Below are positions 1 to 5,142 of a stretch of DNA of 11,740 nucleotides, in pieces (position 1 is the first letter of the stretch; every line of letters starts with the position of its first letter). Location: contig CAUFRO010000052.1 of NCBI GenBank assembly GCA_959027945.1, positions 1 to 11,740 on the forward strand, in the 5' to 3' direction. This DNA is from an uncultured Collinsella sp. Its GTDB lineage: Bacteria > Actinomycetota > Coriobacteriia > Coriobacteriales > Coriobacteriaceae. The notes under the pieces were generated by a model. The model was not told the DNA's origin. It did no database searches and saw only the letters and a list, made by a program, of their open reading frames with translations. A program made the position numbers and the translations under genes.

Positions 1-56
1 TGCAAACTGACCAAGAATCCCTGGCCAAGCATCTGCATCATGACCTGAATAGACAT
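1..56 (-). CDS. Amino-acid ABC transporter permease, N-terminal fragment
   Basis: Only the first 18 codons are inside the window; the gene continues beyond the left edge. The ATG at 56-54 shares its first base with the stop codon of the substrate-binding protein (TAATG), so translational coupling is likely. The reading begins MSIQVMMQMLGQGFLVSL. The stretch MLGQGFLVSL is typical of the start of polar-amino-acid ABC permeases (HisM/GlnP type), just before the first membrane segment. Internal ATGs at 41, 38 and 32 are alternative starts, and a short AGG lies just upstream of 41. The position directly after a binding-protein gene supports the call. No more than the N-terminus can be judged here. 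Confidence 0.7.
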   Translation of the reverse strand, partial: MSIQVMMQMLGQGFLVSL

Positions 57-916
57 TACTTGAGCACCCAATTATCGAAAGACAAACCATAGCTTGAATA
101 TTTATCGCAGAGGTCCTTGACCGTGCCGTCCTCGTAGAGCGCCTTGAGTGACTCGGCTACAGCATCGGCCGACTTGGTGTCGCCCTTCTTAAAGCCGACG
201 GCGTAGTGCTCGCTGGACAGCGGCTTGTCGAGCTGCGTATAGGCATCGGGCTTGGCGGCCAGCTGATACTGAGCGATCGAGAGGTCACAGGCAACGGCAT
301 CGACCGCACCACTCTCGAGCTGCATAAACGCCGTGTTGTACTCACCGATGGTATCGAGCGTGGCAAACGTCGCGGCCAGATCCTTCTGGTCGCCCTCGAG
401 CACATCCTGCGCAGCGGAATCAGTCTGGGTAATCACGGTCTTGCCGGCAAGATCCTCCCAGCTCTTGATACCCGCGTCCTTCTTGACCACGAGCACCTGC
501 TCATTGAGCATGTACGGCTCGGAGAACGTGTAGTCGTCCTCGCGACCCTCCATGGTAAAGCCGTTCCAGATGCAGTTGATGGCGCCGGAGTTGAGCAGCG
601 TGTCCTTGGCATCCCAATCGATGGCCTCGTAATCGACATCCCAGCCCTGCTTATCGGCAACGGCCTTGGCCAGATCGAGATCAAAGCCGGTGTACTCGCC
701 ATCGTCGCCCACAAAGCCATACGGAGGATAGGACTTATCAAAGCCCACCACGAGCTTCTTGGACTCCGCGGCGCCCTTCACATCCTTGGCCGCGGCAGAG
801 CCAGCAGCGGAGCCCTTGCCGGCACCACCGCCGCAGCCGACAAGACCAAGGCCAAGCACCGTGGCAAGCGAACCAGCTAGACCAACAAACTGACGACGAG
901 ACATATCGGTATTCAT
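56..916 (-). CDS. Amino-acid ABC transporter substrate-binding lipoprotein
   Basis: Periplasmic-type binding protein of family 3 (SBP_bac_3), 286 residues, expected to deliver a polar amino acid to the permease encoded next. Residues 6-10 (SRRQF) form a twin-arginine-like motif. A hydrophobic segment (residues 11-27) leads to the lipobox LVGC with Cys28, so it is probably exported and lipid-anchored. A Gly/Ala/Ser linker follows. The mature domain opens with LVVGFDKSYPPYGF (55-68) and GEYTGFDLDLAKAVA (73-87), the family signature, and ends with the usual GTVKDLCDKY segment. The start at 916 has a strong Shine-Dalgarno (AAGGGGG) and gives a signal peptide of normal length; the ATG at 904 would also keep the Tat motif. 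A good promoter and a candidate operator lie upstream. Ligand (glutamine, cystine, lysine or other) cannot be told from sequence alone. Confidence 0.93.
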   Translation of the reverse strand: MNTDMSRRQFVGLAGSLATVLGLGLVGCGGGAGKGSAAGSAAAKDVKGAAESKKLVVGFDKSYPPYGFVGDDGEYTGFDLDLAKAVADKQGWDVDYEAIDWDAKDTLLNSGAINCIWNGFTMEGREDDYTFSEPYMLNEQVLVVKKDAGIKSWEDLAGKTVITQTDSAAQDVLEGDQKDLAATFATLDTIGEYNTAFMQLESGAVDAVACDLSIAQYQLAAKPDAYTQLDKPLSSEHYAVGFKKGDTKSADAVAESLKALYEDGTVKDLCDKYSSYGLSFDNWVLK

Positions 917-933
917 GGTATCCCCCTTGATGG

Positions 934-984
934 CACTTTAGTTAGGTAAAGTGAGTCATGTAACGTTCAGAATCATACACTTTA
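934..984. promoter_or_regulatory. Candidate operator: three CACTTTA half-sites
   Basis: CACTTTA at 934-940 and its perfect inverse TAAAGTG at 947-953 form a 20-bp dyad with a 6-bp centre in the leader of the binding-protein gene. A third CACTTTA lies at 978-984, inside the spacer between the -10 and -35 boxes. The like-oriented copies are 44 bp apart, about four helical turns, which would suit co-operative binding by a repressor. The regulator is unknown. Confidence 0.45.
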
Positions 985-1000
985 GCGTGATAGAGCACAA
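972..1000 (-). promoter_or_regulatory. Sigma70-type promoter of the ABC transporter operon
   Basis: On the minus strand a -35 box TTGTGC (1000-995) and a -10 box TATGAT (977-972) are separated by exactly 17 bp. This predicts a start of transcription near 965 and a leader of about 50 nt before the ATG at 916. It is the best-formed promoter in the window. Confidence 0.65.
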
Positions 1001-1007
1001 GGCGAGT

Positions 1008-1144
1008 TTGCCCGCCGGGTGCCGGGATAGGGGTTAAGTTTGCTGCTCTACAGTCCTGCTCACGACGGAGAGCACATTAAGTGCTCTCCTGTTCGTGCGG
1101 AACTCGCGACAAACTTAACCCCTATCCCGTCACCCGGCGGGCAA
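1008..1144. repeat. Long imperfect palindrome (35-bp arms)
   Basis: The arms 1008-1042 and 1110-1144 are inverted copies with a single mismatch in 35 positions; the core is GGGATAGGGGTTAAGTTTG on the left. The 67-bp centre is itself folded: GGAGAGCAC at 1067-1075 and GTGCTCTCC at 1081-1089 pair across ATTAA, with weaker pairing outside. The whole element can fold as one hairpin or cruciform. There is no T-run, so it is not an ordinary terminator, and no clear target duplication flanks it. A REP- or MITE-like element is the most likely explanation. Confidence 0.8.
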
Positions 1145-1208
1145 CCTTCGTTGGACTTATCGCTGACATGAAATGGACGCTTGCATATCGTCCGCTAGCT
1201 CGGCACGG

Positions 1209-1214
1209 TACAAT
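1209..1214 (+). promoter_or_regulatory. Possible -10 box (TACAAT) for the RNA methyltransferase gene
   Basis: TACAAT ends 39 nt upstream of the ATG at 1254. A TTGCAT at 1181-1186 is 22 bp away, too far for a normal -35, so the promoter is only tentative. The same hexamer precedes four other genes in this window at similar distances. Confidence 0.35.
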
Positions 1215-1253
1215 GCTTGCAGTTTTCAATTTATAAATTTGTGGGGTTAATTC

Positions 1254-2702
1254 ATGGCAGAATCTCGTGCGGAGCGTAGGGCTCGTCGTGCTTTGGTGGA
1301 GGCGGCTGAGGGGTTGAAGGAGGAGAAATCTTCCAAGAAATCAAAGTCGTCTCAGGATGCGAAGGGTAAGTCGGTCAAGGGCAAGGCTAAGGCCAAGCGT
1401 CCCGGCTCTCGTCGGAGCGGGGATAAGGCGTCCCAGGCTCACTCCAAGCGCCCGCATAAAGATCCGGTTTTGTCTGCACGTAAGGCTGTGGACCCCAAGT
1501 CTCCCTGTTCGATCATGAAATCTTGCGGTGGGTGCACGGCGCTCAATCGTCCTTATAAAAAGCAGTTGGCAGCTAAGCAGGCTGCTATGGAGGAGCTTTT
1601 TGCTTCGCTTTGTGAGCGTGAGGGCATCGCTGTTGATCCCATTCGCGGTATGGGCGTCACCCTGGGCGACCCGGGTAAATATCCTGCGCCGCGCGGCTTT
1701 CGCCATAAGGCTGCCACTCCCTTTGCTCCCGGTAAGGAGGGCGCTGTCCGTTGCGGTTTCTTTGAGCGCGGCACGCACAAGATCGTTGCCGTGCCCGAAT
1801 GTCCTGTCGAGGCGCCGGGCGCCCGTAAGATTCTCAACGGCATCGCACGCGAAGCTGAGCGGCTGCATATTCCCGCCTTTAATGAGGACAAGCATCTTGG
1901 TTTGCTTCGCTATGCCGTCGTCCGCTGCGGCTGGCGTACAGACCAAGTCATGGTTACGCTCGTGACCGCCCAGCGTGACTTACCGCATGCGCAGGAGTTC
2001 TTTGAGGCCGTCGCGGCGCTCGATCCGCATATCGTCACCGTTGCCCAAAATATCAATGGCCGTCCCGGTAACGCCATCTTGGGTGAGGAGACTCGTATCG
2101 TCTATGGCGCCGAGTGCATGCGCGACCAGCTGCTCGGTTGCGAATTCGATATCTCCCCTACCGCGTTCTATCAGACCAATCCGCAGCAGACCGAGCTACT
2201 CTATCAGCTCGCGATTGACGGCATGGACCTGCAGCAGGGTGACATTCTTATGGACGCTTACTGCGGCAGCGGCACCATCGGTCTGTGCGCCGCGAAGGAT
2301 GCCCAGGACAGAGGTGTCGGCATTATGCTGCTCGGCGTGGAGCGCAACCCGGCGGGCATTGCCGACGCACGTCGCAATGCCGAGCTCAACGGCCTCACCC
2401 GCAGCGCTTGGTTTATGGCCGACGACGCCACCGACTACATCCTAGATGCCGCCGATAACAACGAGCGCGTCGACGTCCTCTCCATCGACCCGCCGCGCGC
2501 CGGCTCAACGCCCGAGTTTCTTGAGGCCGCCTGCGCACTTAAGCCGCGCCGCATCACCTATATCAGCTGCAATCCCGCCACCCAAGAGCGCGACCTGCAC
2601 CAGCTCCTCGACGGTGGCTATCGCCTGCTCAAGATCACGCCAGTCGACATGTTCCCTCATACCGACCACACCGAGACCGTCGCGGTCCTCGAGCGCCGCT
2701 AA
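1254..2702 (+). CDS. rlmD: 23S rRNA (uracil-5-)-methyltransferase, RlmD/TrmA family
   Basis: SAM-dependent enzyme of COG2265 that forms 5-methyluridine in RNA; 482 residues. The iron-sulfur cysteines characteristic of RlmD are present as C85-x5-C91-x2-C94 plus C183 (PECP). The methyltransferase domain shows FYQTNP (305-310), SAM motif I DAYCGSGTIG (334-343), DPPR (412-415), the catalytic nucleophile Cys439 in SCNP, and the general-base glutamate E474 in HTDHTETV. Residues 1-75 are a Lys/Ser/Arg-rich low-complexity tail with no TRAM domain, unlike canonical RlmD. The start at 1254 has a weak GTGGGG Shine-Dalgarno. It is a single gene, converging on the PHP gene. The target base (U1939, U747 or a tRNA) is not decided by sequence; rlmD is the closest label because of the Fe-S motif. 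The 5' half uses noticeably more T-ending codons than the 3' half. Confidence 0.9.
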   Translation: MAESRAERRARRALVEAAEGLKEEKSSKKSKSSQDAKGKSVKGKAKAKRPGSRRSGDKASQAHSKRPHKDPVLSARKAVDPKSPCSIMKSCGGCTALNRPYKKQLAAKQAAMEELFASLCEREGIAVDPIRGMGVTLGDPGKYPAPRGFRHKAATPFAPGKEGAVRCGFFERGTHKIVAVPECPVEAPGARKILNGIAREAERLHIPAFNEDKHLGLLRYAVVRCGWRTDQVMVTLVTAQRDLPHAQEFFEAVAALDPHIVTVAQNINGRPGNAILGEETRIVYGAECMRDQLLGCEFDISPTAFYQTNPQQTELLYQLAIDGMDLQQGDILMDAYCGSGTIGLCAAKDAQDRGVGIMLLGVERNPAGIADARRNAELNGLTRSAWFMADDATDYILDAADNNERVDVLSIDPPRAGSTPEFLEAACALKPRRITYISCNPATQERDLHQLLDGGYRLLKITPVDMFPHTDHTETVAVLERR

Positions 2703-2729
2703 TCCACCCCGGTAGATTTTTGGGACAGG

Positions 2730-2761
2730 AAAGGGGGCGGCCCGTCTGGACCGCCCCCTTT
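2730..2761. terminator. Hairpin terminator between convergent genes
   Basis: AAAGGGGGCGG (2730-2740) pairs perfectly with CCGCCCCCTTT (2751-2761) around a 10-nt loop, in the 79-bp gap between two converging genes. Only three Ts follow on either strand, so it is GC-strong but has weak U-tracts. It probably serves both genes. Confidence 0.75.
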
Positions 2762-2781
2762 CATTGGGCATATGAGTCTCG

Positions 2782-3603
2782 TTACATCCCCTTGCGCAGG
2801 TCGCATACGCCGGCTGCCGCCATCTCGCGCAGCAGCGTCTCGCGGTCGCGCGTCACGATCAGGTCCAGCGGGAAGTGAATCTCGTCGAGCAACTTGCGGG
2901 CGTGCTCGAGCTTGCCAATGGCCATACCAATGTGGGCATCGGTCGACACACCAATACCCACGCCCAGCTCGGCGCAGCGCTCGGCGATCTTGCGGCATAC
3001 GGCCCAATGCTCAGTGTCGGCACCATGCTCAAGACTATGGTTGTTAATCTCGATAATCTTGTGCTTGGCCTTGGCCGCCAGTAGCACCTCATCGATATCG
3101 AACGGCACGCCCGAACGACCCGTATGCCCAAGCATGAACACCTTGGGGTGCTCCAGGGCATTGATGTACATCTGGGTCGTTTGGGCGAGCGTCGCGCCTT
3201 CGGCAAACCGCGGGTTATGCACGCTTGCCACCAAATAATCCAAATTACGCGTCACCAAATCGAACAGCGAATGCTGACGGCTGTACGAATCGCCGGCAAT
3301 ATCGAGCGTGACAGGAGTGTCCTCGCCAAACAGGCTTCCGTCCAGCGAAACGATATCGGCCTCGGCACCACGCAGCACCAGCACGCCGCTCCAAATGCGC
3401 GGCCAGATATCCTGGTTGATAAAGAACTGGTAACTGCGCAGGTCATTGGGGCAAGCCGTAACCATAGAGCTCAAATGGTCCGCAGATCCGAGCACCTGCA
3501 GACCACGCTCTGCCGCCCAGTACACATTCTCCTCAATGGTCGAATATGCATGCGCAGAGAACATCGTATGGGTATGAATGTCACAAGAAAGCAGGTAGGG
3601 CAT
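2782..3603 (-). CDS. PHP-domain metallophosphoesterase, YcdX-like
   Basis: Polymerase-and-histidinol-phosphatase (PHP) fold hydrolase, 273 residues, typical for stand-alone YcdX-type phosphatases. The metal-binding set is complete: D8-I-H10-T-H12, H18, D42-H43 (ADH), E81 (GAEAD), H129 (SVHN), H160 (LGHTGR) and D222-A-H224 (TDAH). This is consistent with the trinuclear zinc centre known in YcdX. The start at 3603 has AAGGAG seven bases upstream. No signal peptide is visible, so it should be cytosolic. Physiological substrate is unknown for most of this family; histidinol phosphatase is an alternative annotation but no histidine genes are nearby. It follows the aminotransferase gene by 165 bp and seems to have its own promoter there. 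Confidence 0.88.
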   Translation of the reverse strand: MPYLLSCDIHTHTMFSAHAYSTIEENVYWAAERGLQVLGSADHLSSMVTACPNDLRSYQFFINQDIWPRIWSGVLVLRGAEADIVSLDGSLFGEDTPVTLDIAGDSYSRQHSLFDLVTRNLDYLVASVHNPRFAEGATLAQTTQMYINALEHPKVFMLGHTGRSGVPFDIDEVLLAAKAKHKIIEINNHSLEHGADTEHWAVCRKIAERCAELGVGIGVSTDAHIGMAIGKLEHARKLLDEIHFPLDLIVTRDRETLLREMAAAGVCDLRKGM

Positions 3604-3640
3604 CAGGTCTCCTTATCTGGCACGGCCGTCGCTTATATTC

Positions 3641-3670
3641 ATTGTACGCATAGCCTTCGATAGTCGTAAA
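3641..3670 (-). promoter_or_regulatory. Possible promoter of the PHP phosphoesterase gene
   Basis: On the minus strand TTTACG (3670-3665) and TACAAT (3646-3641) are 18 bp apart; the -10 lies 37 nt before the ATG at 3603. The -35 matches four of six consensus bases. The -10 sits in the 9-mer GCGTACAAT, which also occurs upstream of the neighbouring aminotransferase gene. Confidence 0.4.
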
Positions 3671-3703
3671 ACCACTCCATCCCAAAGACACAACGTCCAT
3701 GAC

Positions 3704-3734
3704 AACGGGGTCCGGCTTAACACCAAACCCCGTT
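3704..3734 (-). terminator. Hairpin downstream of the aminotransferase gene
   Basis: On the minus strand AACGGGGTTTGG (3734-3723) pairs with CCGGACCCCGTT (3715-3704) over 12 bp, with two G-U wobbles and a 7-nt loop. It begins 34 nt after the aminotransferase stop. No U-tract follows, so it may be a weak terminator or an mRNA-stabilising hairpin. Confidence 0.4.
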
Positions 3735-3768
3735 TCACGTAAAACATTGTAGGCAGAGCGCTTTACTT

Positions 3769-4953
3769 TTAACGATACTCGTCCGCCAACTGTTTCCAAG
3801 CGGGTAGCGAATTGACAATCGTTTCGTAGCTCACGCAATAGCCCAGGCGGAACCAACCCGGCATACCAAAGCTGTCCGAGGGAACCGCAAGCAACTCATA
3901 CTTCTTTGCGCGCTCGCAAAACGCATTCGCATCGGACTCCAACGCTTTCACCCATAGGTAGAACGCGCCATCCGGCTCAACATAGGTGTAGCCATACTCC
4001 GCTAGTGCGTCGGTAAGCGCGGTGCGGTTACGTGCATAGGCCTCAACGTCACTCGGCTCATCGATGCAGTCGATAATTACGCGCTGAAAGAGCGCCGGCG
4101 CGCACACGAAGCCCAGCGTGCGGGCAGCACCCGCAACAGCCGGCATCAGACGGGCAGCCTGCGGATTGGTGTTGGGAACCAAGATCCAACCCACGCGCTC
4201 ACCAGGCAGCGACAGCGACTTGGAATACGAGTAGCACACGATGGTGTGCTCGTAGATCGAGGGCACCCAAGGCACCTCGGCACCGTACACGATCTCGCGG
4301 TACGGCTCATCCGAGATGAGCATAATCGGATTCTCGGAATCGCGCTGAGCGTTGGCCTCGCGCAGAACATTGGCCAGTCGCGTCAGCGTGTCGCATGTAT
4401 ATACGGCACCGGTCGGATTGTTGGGCGAGTCGATAATGACGGCAGCCGTCTTATCGGTGATCGCCTTGAGCACGTTGTCCACGCTCAGCTGGAACGTGTC
4501 TTCATCAGCAGGCGCCTCAACACACGTGCAGCCGGCCTTCTCAATCCAAACGCGATACTCCGGAAAGTACGGGGCGATAACAATAACCTCGTCGCCCGGG
4601 TTCGTAACGGCGTTGAGCGTACAGGTGAGCGAAGCCGCGGCACCCACCGTCATAAAGACGTCCTTACCCTCATAGTTCGTTCCAAAGCGGCGGTTGAGCG
4701 ATTCGGCGACGGCTGCTCGACATTGCGGCAGGCCCGGAGCGGGGGTGTAGCCGTGCAACTGATCACTCGGCAGCTCCAGGGCCTTCTTAATCGACTCAGC
4801 CACGGCAGCCGGCGCCGGAACACTCGGATTACCCAGCGAAAAATCGAATACGTTTTCCGCACCGATCTGCGCCTTGCGCTCAAGGCCATAGCTAAAAATC
4901 TCACGGATGATGGAGCTTTCCGCACCGCGAGCATACATAGTTTCGTTGATCAT
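3769..4953 (-). CDS. PLP-dependent class I aminotransferase
   Basis: Fold-type I pyridoxal-phosphate aminotransferase of the aspartate aminotransferase superfamily, 394 residues. Visible marks are GNPSVP (41-46), the phosphate-loop region GAAASL (104-109), SPNNPTG (176-182) with the PLP-contacting Asn, D215-E-P-Y218, the Schiff-base Lys245 in YSYSKSLSLPGERVGW, and Arg369 (FRLGY), which holds the substrate carboxylate. I chose the start at 4953 because AAAGGGG lies six bases upstream and the protein then begins MINETMYARG. The open frame extends upstream to 5052, but those 33 codons read through the promoter region and half of the 5015-5072 palindrome and look non-coding. Substrate (aspartate, alanine, aromatic or other) cannot be assigned. 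Its neighbours give no pathway context. Confidence 0.92.
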   Translation of the reverse strand: MINETMYARGAESSIIREIFSYGLERKAQIGAENVFDFSLGNPSVPAPAAVAESIKKALELPSDQLHGYTPAPGLPQCRAAVAESLNRRFGTNYEGKDVFMTVGAAASLTCTLNAVTNPGDEVIVIAPYFPEYRVWIEKAGCTCVEAPADEDTFQLSVDNVLKAITDKTAAVIIDSPNNPTGAVYTCDTLTRLANVLREANAQRDSENPIMLISDEPYREIVYGAEVPWVPSIYEHTIVCYSYSKSLSLPGERVGWILVPNTNPQAARLMPAVAGAARTLGFVCAPALFQRVIIDCIDEPSDVEAYARNRTALTDALAEYGYTYVEPDGAFYLWVKALESDANAFCERAKKYELLAVPSDSFGMPGWFRLGYCVSYETIVNSLPAWKQLADEYR

Positions 4954-4977
4954 CTGTTCCCCTTTCGCATAGGCGCT

Positions 4978-4983
4978 ATTGTA
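4978..4983 (-). promoter_or_regulatory. Possible -10 box (TACAAT) of the aminotransferase gene
   Basis: TACAAT on the minus strand (4983-4978) lies 24 nt before the ATG at 4953, within GCGTACAATAG. No convincing -35 is visible. The leader would be very short, about 18 nt, but would still contain the Shine-Dalgarno. Confidence 0.35.
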
Positions 4984-5014
4984 CGCTTTAGTCGAGCAAA
5001 GTGCCGCAGCAATG

Positions 5015-5072
5015 TTGATTGGGGACAGACTTAAATGCGTGAAAACACTCATTTAAGTCTGTCACCAATCAA
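5015..5072. repeat. Near-perfect 58-bp palindrome with AAAA loop
   Basis: Arms 5015-5041 and 5046-5072 are 27-bp inverted copies with two mismatches, around a 4-nt AAAA loop. The left core is GGGGACAGACTTAAATG. It lies between the aminotransferase promoter and the ftsH terminator. No T-run follows on either strand, and a separate good terminator for ftsH exists 28 bp away. It looks like a REP/MITE-type element rather than a terminator. It resembles the 1008-1144 palindrome in having GGGA(C/T)AG followed by TTAA. Confidence 0.8.
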
Positions 5073-5099
5073 CAGACGGCCCCATATCGCTCAAAAGAA

Positions 5100-5131
5100 A
5101 AAGCCTCCGCAGGTTTCCCCGCGGAGGCTTT
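5100..5131 (-). terminator. Intrinsic terminator of the hpt-ftsH operon
   Basis: On the minus strand AAAGCCTCCGC (5131-5121) pairs with GCGGAGGCTTT (5110-5100) across a 10-nt loop, followed by TTCTTTT. It starts 12 nt after the ftsH stop. This is the classic form of an intrinsic terminator and ends the cluster. Confidence 0.9.
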
Positions 5132-5142
5132 CGCCACAAAGA

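Noticed and set aside
206..880. Open frame of 224 codons on the plus strand over the binding-protein gene
   Set aside because: Antisense shadow of an unmistakable ABC substrate-binding protein; no ribosome site or motifs.
1008..1144. Terminator or riboswitch for the divergent genes
   Set aside because: Both neighbouring genes point away from it, so it is upstream of both; it has no U-tract and lies outside the predicted leader of the ABC operon.
3613..3747. 44-codon frame on the minus strand in the leader of the PHP gene, ending at its Shine-Dalgarno
   Set aside because: No Shine-Dalgarno at its ATG, Trp/Arg-rich unfamiliar translation, and it covers the likely promoter. A leader peptide cannot be excluded, but nothing supports it.
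3581..3856. 91-codon minus-strand frame overlapping the aminotransferase end and PHP start
   Set aside because: It overlaps both genes out of frame, lacks a ribosome site and shows no domain.
4954..5052. N-terminal extension of the aminotransferase to 5052
   Set aside because: Those 33 codons run through the palindrome and promoter. The ATG at 4953 has a strong Shine-Dalgarno and matches the expected family start.
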